A stretch of 64,000 nucleotides of DNA from Oscillospiraceae bacterium. GTDB lineage: Bacteria > Bacillota > Clostridia > Oscillospirales > UBA929. This document shows positions 34,297 through 44,400 of this stretch, piece by piece. The stretch's first letter is position 1. Every line of letters starts with the position of its first letter. The stretch spans positions 27,517 to 91,516 of the forward strand of contig JAISCT010000003.1 of NCBI GenBank assembly GCA_031265355.1. The letters run 5' to 3'. The position numbers were made by a program, and so were the translations under genes. Under the pieces are notes generated by a model, which was not told where the DNA came from, did no database searches, and saw only the letters and a list, made by a program, of their open reading frames with translations.

Positions 34297-35142
34297 TCAT
34301 CTCCCCGGCGCTGTGAGTGCGCGGAAGATGGCTCCGGCGCAGGCGTCTACGTCCAGGAGTCCCGGCGGAAGGTCCAGGCCTTGGGCTTTCAGAGCCTCGG
34401 CCAGCGCCACCGTCTGTGGTACGGAGAGCCCCACCTGTGCGAGTGCGCCGGGACAGCTGAAGATGTCGCGCGGAGACCCGTCCAGAAGCACGCGGCCGCC
34501 GTCCATGACGACCACGCGGCCGGCCAGCGCCGCCTCGCTCATGTGGTGCGTAATCAATACGACGGCGATGCCGTGCTCCCGGCACAGCCGCCGGATCGTC
34601 TCTATCACCTCCCGCCGCCCGACAGGGTCGAGCATGGCGGTCGGCTCGTCGAGAACCAGGCAGCGCGGCCGCATCGCGATGACGCCGGCGATGGCGACGC
34701 GCTGTTTCTGTCCCCCCGACAGGCGATGGGGCGCGTATTCGCGGTACCCCTCCATGCCGACCTCTTTAAGGGCGTCTCCCACGCGCCGCACAATCTCCTC
34801 GGAGGGCACGCCCAGATTCTCCAGCGCGAAGGCCACATCCTCCTCGACGGTGGTGGCCACAATCTGGTTGTCCGGATTTTGGAACACCATACCCACCGTC
34901 TGGCGGATCGCCAGTGTCTGCGTCTCGTCCCTCGTGTCCCGGCCCTCCACGGTCACCCGGCCGGCGGTCGGGATGAGTACGGCGTTGCAGTGCTTGGCGA
35001 GCGTCGACTTGCCGGAGCCATTGTGCCCCACCACCGCGACAAACTCCCCCCGCCCAACAGTCAGCGACACACCGTCCAGCACGGGCGGCGCGTCCGGCGC
35101 ATAGGCGAACGTCACATCTTGAAAATTCAGCAAGGCATCCAT
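34297..35142 (-). CDS. Energy-coupling-factor-type transporter ATPase
   Basis: This encodes 281 aa with ATG 35142 (MDALLNFQDVTF), GGAG nine bases upstream. Walker A is GHNGSGKST, the Q-loop FQNPDNQIV (the Asn-Pro-Asp-Asn form typical of EcfA1/CbiO), signature LSGGQKQR, Walker B CLVLDEPTAMLDP and switch His in LITHHMSEA. EcfA ATPases work with a second EcfA, EcfT and a vitamin-binding S component. None of these genes is adjacent here: a terminator follows directly and a methyltransferase precedes with a 16-base overlap. The partners must be elsewhere, or the gene is a detached copy. Confidence 0.88.
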   Translation of the reverse strand: MDALLNFQDVTFAYAPDAPPVLDGVSLTVGRGEFVAVVGHNGSGKSTLAKHCNAVLIPTAGRVTVEGRDTRDETQTLAIRQTVGMVFQNPDNQIVATTVEEDVAFALENLGVPSEEIVRRVGDALKEVGMEGYREYAPHRLSGGQKQRVAIAGVIAMRPRCLVLDEPTAMLDPVGRREVIETIRRLCREHGIAVVLITHHMSEAALAGRVVVMDGGRVLLDGSPRDIFSCPGALAQVGLSVPQTVALAEALKAQGLDLPPGLLDVDACAGAIFRALTAPGR

Positions 35143-35987
35143 CGTCCGGTCGCTCCACATGGTAAAATCCACCCGGTCCGGGTCACCGGCAGGCCGAGTT
35201 CATCCGCCTCGGCCGCGCCGCCGAAACGGGCGGTCATCGTGCTGTTCAGCAAGTACGAAAGCGCGCCGGGCGCCAGACCCGTGGTGTAGGCGTTCAGCAG
35301 GACAAACAGCGGCGCGTCCGAGAGAACGCCGGCGCATAGCGTCAGAAAGTCGAACAGGCTTTCCTCCAATTTCCACACCTCGCCCGACGGCCCCCGCCCG
35401 TAAGAGGGCGGGTCCAAAATCAGCGCGTCGTAGCGCCGGCCGCGCCGGATCTCCCGCTGAACAAAGGCGCGGCAGTCGTCTACAATCCAGCGGACAGGCC
35501 GGTCGGCAAGACCGGAGACCGCCGCGTTCTCACGGGCCCAAGCCACCATGCCCCGCGCCGCGTCCACATGACAGACCTCGGCGCCCGCCCCGGCGGCGGC
35601 GACGGTCGCGCCGCCGGTGTAGGCAAAGAGATTCAGCACGCGGACGGCCTGCCTCGCCTTCGCGATGCGGGCGCGGAGGAAGTGCCAGTTTACCGCCTGC
35701 TCCGGGAAAAGCCCCGTGTGCTTGAAGTTCATCGGCCGCACGCGGAAGCGATAGTCTCCATAGGCGATGTCCCAGTGGGACGGCAGGTCGTGCACCTCCC
35801 AGTGCCCGCCGCCGCCCTCACGGCGGTAGCGGGCGTCCGCACGCGCCCAGGCGGGGTGTGTGCGCGGCGTGTCCCAGATCACCTGGGGGTCAGGGCGTAC
35901 GAGGTGAAACGCACCCCAGCGTTCGAGCCGCTCCCCGTGCGTACAGTCCAACAGTTCGTAGTCCCGCCATTTGTCAGCCACCCACAT
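35127..35987 (-). CDS. Class I SAM-dependent methyltransferase (RlmI/RlmL-like, PUA-less)
   Basis: This encodes 286 aa. ATG 35987 (MWVADKWRDYELLD) follows GGGGAAG. The fold begins at about 110 with FPEQAVNW, then motif I VLNLFAYTGGATVAAAGAGAEV, motif II VCHVDAARGMVAWARENAA and the catalytic-type motif LILDPPSYGRG (NPPY-like). This matches COG1092 rRNA methyltransferases that modify cytosine or guanine in 23S rRNA, without the N-terminal PUA domain. It overlaps the downstream ATPase gene. The rRNA target cannot be read from the sequence. Confidence 0.82.
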   Translation of the reverse strand: MWVADKWRDYELLDCTHGERLERWGAFHLVRPDPQVIWDTPRTHPAWARADARYRREGGGGHWEVHDLPSHWDIAYGDYRFRVRPMNFKHTGLFPEQAVNWHFLRARIAKARQAVRVLNLFAYTGGATVAAAGAGAEVCHVDAARGMVAWARENAAVSGLADRPVRWIVDDCRAFVQREIRRGRRYDALILDPPSYGRGPSGEVWKLEESLFDFLTLCAGVLSDAPLFVLLNAYTTGLAPGALSYLLNSTMTARFGGAAEADELGLPVTRTGWILPCGATGRWMPC

Positions 35988-36086
35988 GGGTTCTTCCCCA
36001 CATTCCGGCGCCCGCCTTTCGGCTCGGCGCCCGCAGTCCAATTGCAATAAATTATATCATCCGCCGGGCCATCTGGCAAGGGAACG

Positions 36087-36118
36087 CGCCCCGAACCTTT
36101 CGGTCCGGAGCGTTTTTT
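36087..36118 (+). repeat. Hairpin repeat A flanking the truncated AlbA_2 gene
   Basis: CGCCCCGAACC-TTTC-GGTCCGGAGCG followed by six T. It shares the CCCCGAACCTTT...GGTCCGG core with hairpin B at 37203-37249. It looks like a terminator on the plus strand, but no plus-strand gene precedes it. Confidence 0.6.
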
Positions 36119-36154
36119 CCCAAAAATGTAATTTTTGGCACATTTGTGGAGATT

Positions 36155-37201
36155 TCAGTCAAGGGGCAGGCACAGTATGGTTCTATCCGACTCAAACATC
36201 TCCGCATAGCGCGGCGCCTCCCACTTTTGCTGTTTCCAAGTGTGATAAATATTCGGAATCCCGCTGCCGGCACGCTCGCCGATGTCCAGCAAGCTGAACA
36301 TTTTCATGACGACCGCATTGCGCGGAGAGGACACGCCGCCGCTGCGCGCCTCGCCGAAGCTGACGCGAAAGCCGCCGGGGTTCTCCAAAACAATCTCGTT
36401 CCAATGGCTGCGGACGACAACGCCGCGCGAGCCGTAATAATCGGCGTTTGTCAAGCAATTGGCCAGCGCCTCGCGCAATGCTTTGTGCACAGGCGTGTCG
36501 TCGACGCGGTGTACGCCGTCTTCCGTTTTGTAGGGAATTTTGATCCGCGGGTTCTGTATGAGTTTGTTGTAGACTTTGAAATAGAAATCGTACACATTGC
36601 CGCTCCACTCGCCGGAGGATGAGGTGATTCTGTCCGTCCAGCCTATTTGCGCGTCAAAACATTCTTGATAATCGAGAAAAAATTGCGGATACTCGCGCAA
36701 GATTTCGTATTCAAAGCCGAACATGAGCAACCCCGCCGCCGTTGGGTGCCATTTATCATCCTCTCCAATACCAACCGCCCCGAGTTTTTGCAAAAACTCT
36801 ATATCCTCAAGCTCCTCCCAAACGTGACCAGGACGTGTGACTTTCATACGGCTGCGGTAACGGCGCAGACTGTCATAATCAAAAACAGCGAGTGCCAGCT
36901 TATCCAACACCAGCATATCCTGTGTCTTGCCGCCGTTGTCGCGTACCATCGCCTGCACCATTTCCCTGGTACAGCGATAATCGCCCTCGCCGTTTCTGCG
37001 GTAAGTTTCAGCAAAAGGATTGTTATTCAGATAGATAGGCTTACAGGCTCTGTCGGCGCGAGGGATTTCAATGACGATGATGCTTTTGCCGTCAACCGAT
37101 TCCATACGAACGTGCTTATCGAGCAGCAGATTCAAGCTGACCTTGCTTGAATTGTTGACGGTATTCCAAAAATCAGAAATCTGCTTTTCGGGAGCTGTCT
37201 G
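36155..37201 (-). pseudogene. 5'-truncated AlbA_2/COG2865 protein gene
   Basis: The open frame reads QISDFWNTVNNSSKVSLNLL, IVIEIPRADR, PFAETYRRNGEGDYRC, REALANCLTNADYYG and GERAGSGIPNIYHTW. These are the second half of AlbA_2 and the C-terminal part of COG2865 proteins. The first 100 or so residues (ExK and SFANTxGG motifs) are missing. The frame runs back only to about 37201, where hairpin repeat B begins, and there is no ribosome site. It is therefore truncated and probably inactive. It is a distant paralogue of the intact protein at 15357-16535. Confidence 0.75.
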
Positions 37202-37202
37202 T

Positions 37203-37249
37203 CCGTGAAAACCGCCCCGAACCTTTTTGGTCCGGGGCGGTTTTCACGG
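37203..37249. repeat. Hairpin repeat B at the truncation point
   Basis: 21-base arms (37203-37223 and 37229-37249) with one mismatch (a G-U pair in RNA) and a TTTTT loop. The central part CGCCCCGAACC / GGTCCGGGGCG is shared with hairpin A at 36087-36118. The truncated AlbA_2 frame begins right next to it. Confidence 0.7.
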
Positions 37250-37351
37250 AGCTGCAAGGAAGCAGCGAGAAAAGAGAGAGAGGATATGGAGCGCCCCCGG
37301 AATCACGGAAGCATCCGGAGACACTCTATGGAAAAATCAGAAAAATCTGAC

Positions 37352-40300
37352 TCACTGCAAGATTTTCATATCCCACAGTGACATCCGCGCGGGTCTCACC
37401 ACACTGTCCGTCACCGTCAGGCGCACGTACCGCGCCGACGCCTCCACATCGTCGATGTATACGCTCTCGGTGGAGGTCTGCGCCGTCTTATCCACCAGCG
37501 GCGTCCAGTCCGTCCCGTTGTCCGAAGCTTCCAATTTATAATAATACCCCGCCCGGGGGAACCCGAATTGCGTCATCACGCGGGTGAACGATTTGACCTC
37601 GCCCAAATCGACGGTGATAAACGGCCGGTCAGCCACTTCGGCCTCCCAGGCCGTGGAGAGCTCGGCGTCTGTCGCCGCCGGCGCATTTGTGCCAGCCGAC
37701 GCCGACACAGACGCGCCGGAGGCCAGATTCACCCGGTCGCCCACGACGCCAAAATCGCCCTTCAGCGCGTCAAACCACACGTCACCCATCTTGGCGTACC
37801 CGGCGAGCGTCGGGTGCAGCCCGTCGTACATGTCCGGCTGCGTGTGCTGCAACGGCGTGTACATGTCGACAAGTTCGATGTTTTCACCGGCCTGTTTGCG
37901 CGCGTCGACAATCCGTGCGACGGCCTCGTTGTACGCGTCGATCCTGTCCATGATTGTGCCGGTCACACTGCCCGATGCGGACGGCGTCCGTTTGGTCGAC
38001 AGCGCCACATATAGCTTGCCGTTCACGGTCCCATTTGCCCGGAATGTTTCAAAAATGCGGTCGATGAGCGTGTTCAGCCTGCCGGGAGCGGTGTCCAGCA
38101 TTGCTTGATTGCTTTGCCAATAAGCGTTGATGTCATTGGTGCCGATCATCAGCGCCACGATGTCCGGCCGATTGGCCATCTGATGGTGCAGATTGTCCAG
38201 ATGATCCTGTATCACGGACCCCGACCAGCCCTCATGGTTGTGGGCGCCCACATAGTCCGGGCCGTTGGTCTGTCTTCCGACGAACTCGACGCCGACTCCG
38301 GCACGTGTGAGCCGTTTCCAAAGCTGCTGACGGTACCCCCCGGTCTGCTCCTCGACCTGGGTGTTGGAATAGCCGTATGTGATGGAATCGCCCATGGTCA
38401 TCACCCGGAGATAACCCGAAGCGTTCTTCGGAACCGCGGGCAGTACGGCGGGGGCATCGGCGTCCCGCAGCCGCACGACATCTTCGCTTGGGAGCACCCG
38501 ATCGTAGAAACGAATGTCCGACATCCGGCCGATAAACATCCCCTGATCCGTCGGGGTCGCGTTGCCGCCTTTGTTGCCGCCGTAGCTCTTTTGCACGTCA
38601 CCACGCGCGCCTATCACAATGTACTGGGGATCGTTGAGCGGGCGGCCGACGTCGTGATAGACGGCCGACGCGTCCAAACGGCCGTCCACAAAGATCTGCA
38701 GCGTGTTGTCGCTCTTGCGCCGGGTGCACACGACGTGGTGCCACTGCCCGTCGTTGACGGTGGTGAGCCCGCGGATGTTGTGATCCGCACCGCCCTCCGC
38801 ACCGATGCCGAAGATGATTTTTCCGGCACCGGCAGAGGGGCCGCCCATAGAGACGCCAAAGTCGTCTCGCACACCGGCCATGTCCGCCGTAAACAGGGCC
38901 GTGCCCTGATAGCTGAGCGCCGTGTTGGCGGCGGCTTGGGTCGTTTGGATCCAGAACGCGACGGACATGTCGTCCTGAACACGGCGCTCGGCCGTGTAGC
39001 TATTCGCGCCGTCAAAGCGCAGCGTCGCGTTCCACTTCTCCGCCAGGCCTTCGGGCACGGGATCATCGTCCGGCAGGGGATCCGGGTTCGGGTTCACCTC
39101 CGCCGCGCCGTGCCCGACCAGTGGTATATACGTGCCGTCTTCCCACAGGTAGTATTGAAGGCGATACCCCACGTCCACCTCCGGCCTCACCCGTATCGTC
39201 GCCGTGGCCGTTGCGTAATCCCGCGCGATGCCGGACACCGGCGCCGGTTTGACGTCAAAAAGCCTCCCGTCCGGCGCATAAACGGCCAGCACCAACAGGG
39301 CATCCGCCACCTTTTCCGCCTCACGGGAGGGGTTGGTAATGGCCGCCGTGACGGAGAAATCCCTGCCCGCCTTGATATATGGACCACTCGTCCGAAAAGA
39401 AACCCGCAGGGGCCGGCTTTGGGCGGGCGTCTCGCCGGCGATCGCGGCAATGGCTTCTGCATCCAGCGCTCTGGCGTAGATGCGAAAATCAGACAATGCG
39501 CCATCGTAGTAAAAATCCTCCGGACGGCCGGTTCTTCCCAGCCAGTTCTGGCCTCTGCCGAGATTGATCTGGGTCAGCAGCGGCAGCGTGTTTCGGCCGA
39601 CTTCCACACCGTCGACATACATCCGGCCCAAACCGTACCCCCCACCCGTGTCTTCCAGCGTCAGGGCCAGGTGCCGCCAGCCGCCCAGCGAGAAACCGCC
39701 CTTCGGCGAGGTGGCCGTGTTGTACACGATGCTGTGGGTATCTGTGTTGTTGTTCGTCGTGATCGTCCAGATGACATTGTCGTTTTGAAAGTTGGCGAGC
39801 CACATGAAATCCGCGTGCCCGGAACGCGAATCACCAAATTCCAGATAGCGCTGGTACAGATTGTTCGTCCTGACATTCACCCAGAGGGACATGGTAAAAT
39901 TTGTTAAATTGTTGTTTTTGTCGTATGGGACAGCGAAGCGTTTTTCCGGTCTCGTCAGCGCCGAAACCGGCAGCATCACATAGCTGTTAAACGCCGCGTC
40001 CCGGGCCGTACCGTTTTGCAGATCGAGCCCCGCGCCTCCCAATGTCCCCCAGGCGTACTGGCCGTTGATCACGGACGCGTTCAGTCCGGCCACCGCGTCC
40101 CGCGCGGCGGCGCCGGACGTCTCATCCAGTTTGTACCACGCGTCCGGCTCATCCGGCTTCGCTTTTGCCTCGTACAGCCCGGAGACGTCCGCCGCGCTGA
40201 GCGCCGTGTCGTACACGCGGAAATCGTCGAATTTGCCATTGTATCCATACTCGCCCCGGATTGTTTTCCCCAGCCAGTTCTGCCCCTGACTCAGGTCGAC

Positions 40301-40960
40301 TGCGGTGAAGGACGGGAAGGTTTTCGTGCCCATCATCTGGCCGTCCACATACAATATGCCCTGCTCGTTTTCCGCCAGCGTGACGGCGATATGACGCCAG
40401 CCGCTGCCCGCCAGCGGGCCCTTGGGTGCGGTGTCCAGATCCGCCACGAGGTCAAACTGGGTGCGCGCCGCGCTGCCGTCGGTCAGGCACCAAACGATGT
40501 CGCCGTTTCTGAAGTCGGCGATCCACATAAAGGCGCGGCCGATGTCGCCAGCGCCGTCGCCCACTTCAAGATAGCGCTGGTAGGGGTTGTCCGTCGTCAC
40601 GCTCAGCCAAAACGACACCGTAAAACTGGTCAGGTTGTTTGCCCTGTCGTACGGCACATCCCGCAGCGCCGGTTGCACGAATGCCTCGGCCGGCAGCTGC
40701 ACATACGCCGCGTCCTCGCCCGCCAGATCCGTGCCGTTTTTCAGATTCAGGCCCGTGTTGGACCACTCGTATGCCGTGCCGGCGATCGCGCCGGCGACGT
40801 CTCCCACGCTGTCGCGCACCACCGCGCCGGCGGTCTCGTCAAATTTGTACCAAAGCACTGGCTGTTTCGGCGAACCGGCGCCGGAGGCGGCGACCGCCCA
40901 AAACGCGGTGAGCACAACGGTCGCCGCCACGGCCCCGCACATCCATTTGCGTACCTTCAT
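37352..40960 (-). CDS. Secreted LamG x3 / SGNH-hydrolase / discoidin-domain protein
   Basis: This encodes 1202 aa; ATG 40960 gives a clean signal peptide (MKVRKWMCGAVAATVVL...ASGAG). Domains in order are two LamG/concanavalin-like domains (about 30-250 and 270-510, each with WYKFDET or WYKLDET starts and a DFRVYDTAL/DFRIYARAL end). Next are the shared small module (about 520-630, LAVYAPDGRLF ... YYLWEDGTYIPL) and a third LamG (about 645-850). An SGNH/GDSL hydrolase follows (about 860-1075) with MGDSITYG, HNHEGW, GTNDINAYW and DGLHPTLAGY, so Ser, Gly, Asn and Asp-x-x-His are all present. An F5/8-type C (discoidin) domain ends the protein. SGNH enzymes of this type are carbohydrate esterases or sialate/acetyl esterases. 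It probably deacetylates polysaccharide outside the cell. Confidence 0.85.
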   Translation of the reverse strand: MKVRKWMCGAVAATVVLTAFWAVAASGAGSPKQPVLWYKFDETAGAVVRDSVGDVAGAIAGTAYEWSNTGLNLKNGTDLAGEDAAYVQLPAEAFVQPALRDVPYDRANNLTSFTVSFWLSVTTDNPYQRYLEVGDGAGDIGRAFMWIADFRNGDIVWCLTDGSAARTQFDLVADLDTAPKGPLAGSGWRHIAVTLAENEQGILYVDGQMMGTKTFPSFTAVDLSQGQNWLGKTIRGEYGYNGKFDDFRVYDTALSAADVSGLYEAKAKPDEPDAWYKLDETSGAAARDAVAGLNASVINGQYAWGTLGGAGLDLQNGTARDAAFNSYVMLPVSALTRPEKRFAVPYDKNNNLTNFTMSLWVNVRTNNLYQRYLEFGDSRSGHADFMWLANFQNDNVIWTITTNNNTDTHSIVYNTATSPKGGFSLGGWRHLALTLEDTGGGYGLGRMYVDGVEVGRNTLPLLTQINLGRGQNWLGRTGRPEDFYYDGALSDFRIYARALDAEAIAAIAGETPAQSRPLRVSFRTSGPYIKAGRDFSVTAAITNPSREAEKVADALLVLAVYAPDGRLFDVKPAPVSGIARDYATATATIRVRPEVDVGYRLQYYLWEDGTYIPLVGHGAAEVNPNPDPLPDDDPVPEGLAEKWNATLRFDGANSYTAERRVQDDMSVAFWIQTTQAAANTALSYQGTALFTADMAGVRDDFGVSMGGPSAGAGKIIFGIGAEGGADHNIRGLTTVNDGQWHHVVCTRRKSDNTLQIFVDGRLDASAVYHDVGRPLNDPQYIVIGARGDVQKSYGGNKGGNATPTDQGMFIGRMSDIRFYDRVLPSEDVVRLRDADAPAVLPAVPKNASGYLRVMTMGDSITYGYSNTQVEEQTGGYRQQLWKRLTRAGVGVEFVGRQTNGPDYVGAHNHEGWSGSVIQDHLDNLHHQMANRPDIVALMIGTNDINAYWQSNQAMLDTAPGRLNTLIDRIFETFRANGTVNGKLYVALSTKRTPSASGSVTGTIMDRIDAYNEAVARIVDARKQAGENIELVDMYTPLQHTQPDMYDGLHPTLAGYAKMGDVWFDALKGDFGVVGDRVNLASGASVSASAGTNAPAATDAELSTAWEAEVADRPFITVDLGEVKSFTRVMTQFGFPRAGYYYKLEASDNGTDWTPLVDKTAQTSTESVYIDDVEASARYVRLTVTDSVVRPARMSLWDMKILQ

Positions 40961-41053
40961 CTCTTCTTGGCATCCCCTTCCCCGCATACGGCGGTTTTAT
41001 TTTTAAACACGGAACCGGCGAACCGGGCGCCGGCGGCATTGGTCCAATCTCAA

Positions 41054-41087
41054 GGCCCCAAGTGACGCGACGCTTGGGATCGGGGCC
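41054..41087 (-). terminator. Hairpin after the module remnant
   Basis: GGCCCC with GGGGCC and the inner CCCAAG/CTTGGG form a stem-loop just downstream (minus strand) of the stop at 41094. It lacks a T-run. Confidence 0.35.
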
Positions 41088-41093
41088 GGTACG

Positions 41094-41216
41094 TCAGGTG
41101 AGCGTCGCAACTTCGCCCAGCGGGACCTGCGCCTTGTCCCAGATGAACAGCTTCAGCGTTAGCGTATCCGCAGCAACGGGGGCGCTAACCCCAAAGCCGC
41201 AGACAGTGCGCTGAGA
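41094..41216 (-). pseudogene. Remnant of a secreted-protein C-terminal module
   Basis: The frame ends FGVSAPVAADTLTLKLFIWD, KAQVPLGEVATLT and a stop at 41094. This matches the last third of the small module found at the ends of the neighbouring secreted proteins (for example ALVKAFLWKGIVPV at the end of 41450-44947). The sequence between 41217 and 41449 has no convincing frame, although GGAGG precedes an ATG near 41412. It looks like the tail of a deleted gene of the same family. Confidence 0.55.
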
Positions 41217-41449
41217 TATGGAGGCCGGACGCCAGGAAACTCTGCCATTGCAAACGCAAGACTCGTATTTGGCGCTGCTCCTGAGACAAACGATCGTGGC
41301 CGAGGAACGGGACGGACGTGTTCGCATGACCGCTGCACCAACCATGCAACAAAACGGCGCGGCCGTTTCGGCCTCCACCATCGTTTGCCGGGCCAAAAGA
41401 ATCGGTAGCCATAACCACCTCCACAAACAAAATAGCATTGCGGCCGTGT

Positions 41450-44400
41450 CTACGCAGCCTGATAGACAACCGCCGGACAGACGGGGACGATTCCCTTCCA
41501 CAAAAACGCCTTGACGAGCGCCGTGTCCCGGCCGGCCGTGTCCAGTTCGGCGGTCAGTTCGCACAGCGCACCCGGGGCGACGGATTCGGTGTGCGACGCC
41601 ACGCCGGTCAGGCGGCCCGCGCCGTCATAGATGGCGAGCAGCACGGAGACGGTCTGCGGGCCGTCGGCGGCGCTGCCCACCGTGGCCGACGCCGCGAAGA
41701 CGGCGTCCGCCTCGCCGGTGCGCCGGGTGAGCGTGAGCTCTGTCTGTATCAGCGTTCCGCCCGCCTCGGGGGCGAGCGCCTCGGTCAGCAGCGCCCGGGC
41801 CGCCAGTACGCGCTCCAGCGAGCCGTCCTCGCGGCGCAGCTCATACTGCAAATTCGCAAGCGCGCTCTGCACCAGCTTGTACTGAGACGCTTCGGCAAAA
41901 TCGGCCTCCGTGACGGCCTGCGCGCGCCGGACTACGGACAGGTCCACCGAGGTGTTGACGGCGTTCACCCTGCCCTGGCTGCCGACGGCGCAGTAGTAGT
42001 GATATACGACGCCGTTCTGCTTGATCACACCGGGCTTGTGGGCGTACGTGCTGCTCCACGTGCCGTTTCTGGGGGTCAGAATTTTGAACGATTTGGTCCA
42101 GTGAATCATGTCGGTGGAGACCGCGTAGGAGTCCACAATGCCGCCCGGCGTCGTCGTGAAGTAGAACATGACCCAGTAATCGCCGATTTTCACCACGTCC
42201 GGATCGGCGCTGTGGGTGTTGCCCCAGTTGTATCCGTCATGCACCTCCGCCGCCACTGTGGGATTGTCTTCTTCCTTCGTCCAGTGGATAAGATCCGTGG
42301 AATACGCCTGCGCGATGATCTCCGGGCCGCTGGCGCAGTTGTAGAGGATCTCGTACTGCTTCTTCTCGCTGTCGTAGACGACAATGGATTTCCAGATGAT
42401 ATTCTTCTCGTAGCTGTGTGTGGGCACCAACACCGGATCGGGCCAGCGTGTCCACAGCACGGGGCTGCCGTCCTCGTCCAGCAGACGGTCGGTATAGGCC
42501 ATGCCGCCCCGTTTGACGCCCGCCTCGTAACCCGCCGTATCGCTCGCCAGATACGACATCACATACTTGCCCGCGAACGGACCCTCATTGTCCGCCGGCA
42601 CGACGTGCGGATACGGCGCCTTGCCCCACTCGTGGTCGCGGACAATGTACCCGGCCGCGTTGTACCTGTCCCAGGTCTGGACGTTCCGGTTGTCAATCAC
42701 AGTTCCTAATTTTTCCCATGTCACGAAGTCGGCCGACCTGGCGAGGCCCGTTTGGTACCCGACGCCGTCGTGGGCGACGTACGTCATGTACACGTGGTCC
42801 TCGTCCCCGGGGATTCTGAACGGCAGCGGGTTGTCGACCACATTGCTGTCTATGTCGCCGACCTGGCCGGGCCGCAGGATCACGCCGTATTCGTAGGGTG
42901 TCTTGACCTCCTCATAGATGTCATCGACGACCGACTGGGGGACATACACCACCAGCCGCGCCGCACAGACGTTGGCGTCGGCGAAATCCGCGTCGAGCGA
43001 CGACTCGATCGTCACCGCGCCGGCCGTCAGCCCCGCCAGGCTGATGTCGAACGCGCGCTCCCTCACGCCCGCCGGCACGGTGACGGAGACCGCCGCCGTG
43101 TTTTGGGCGGCGTCCGTGGCCCGGACATAGACCGTCCGGCCGCCGTCCGGGGCCGGCGCCTGCAGTTTGACGCCCACGGACGCCGTCGGCGCCGATTCTC
43201 CCGCCGTCGTCGACAGGCTGGCCGGTACGGACAGTTTGTGGCCGTTTTGGTAGATTTCCACACCCCAGATCTGCAGTTCGCTGACAGCCAGCGACGCGCC
43301 GGACGCGGGCGTCAGCCGCACGCGCACGGAGGTGGTGACGACGGGCTCAAACGCGTACAGATACCGGAAAATCTTACCCGCGGAATAGGGGTGCTCGAAC
43401 ACCGCGGTCTTATCTTCCCGCGCGAACGTCAGCGTCACAGGCGCCCACGCCTCCGCCGCGTCGTCGTAATACTCAAGCTGCACCGCACTCGGCAGCTTAC
43501 AGCCCCCGCCGTCGTTGTACACATACAAATCCACGATCTCCGTCGTCTGCGGCACCGCGAACCGCGAGCCGATGGTGGAGATCACACCCGGGTTGTTGTA
43601 GCTGGTCCAGCGGCTTCTGGGGCCGGTGTCGTAGCCGGAGAGATTCTGGAGACCGGAGATAACGCCGTCTACCAATCTCGCGGCGCTGTCCGTCGCCGGA
43701 TCCGGCTGGATGCTGACAAACACCTGGGGGTACCCCACGTCCGCCGTATTGAGCGCCAAATTGTCAAGGCCCTCGGTGGACGGGATCTCTGCCGGGGGCG
43801 CGTCCTCCGTATACCGACCGAAGATCTCCACCTCGGTCAGGGCGGCCGATTTGCCCTCTTTCAGCTGCACGTTCAGGCGGATTTGGTCTGTGACGACCTC
43901 CCGGAAGGCAATCACATTCTGTCCGCCCGCCCCATTCAGGTTCGCGCCGACGGGCGCGGCCGGCACCTGATGGAAAACCTCGGCCTCTTTCCACGTGCCG
44001 TCCGCGTAATATTGCACGGTGATCGACGCCGGCTCCACCGTGTTGCTGGGGCTGGGTTTGTCGGTGAATACATAGATCTCCGCGCGGTTCACGCGGGCTG
44101 TTTTGCCGAAATGAAAGTCGATCCATTCCGCCGTACCCCTGTGACTCCACAGGGCCCAGCGGCTGCGCGGGCTGGCGTCCGTGTAGGAAACGACGCCGTC
44201 CGCCGCGCTCTGCGGACTGTCGCCGGCACTGTAGAAATGGCTGGCCGTCACGGTCGTTCCGCCCGACACCAACGCCAGATTGACCTCCGCCTCGTCATAC
44301 GCGGCCAATCTTTTTCCGTAGACCGTCATCTCCGTCAGACCGACGTACTTGCCGGATGGACGTTCCAGCGTGACGCGAATCTCCCGCGTCAGCACGGCGT

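Noticed and set aside
41185..41412. 75-codon minus-strand frame with GGAGG before ATG 41412
   Set aside because: Composition and hydropathy look random and no homology is evident. The ribosome site may be left over from the deleted gene.
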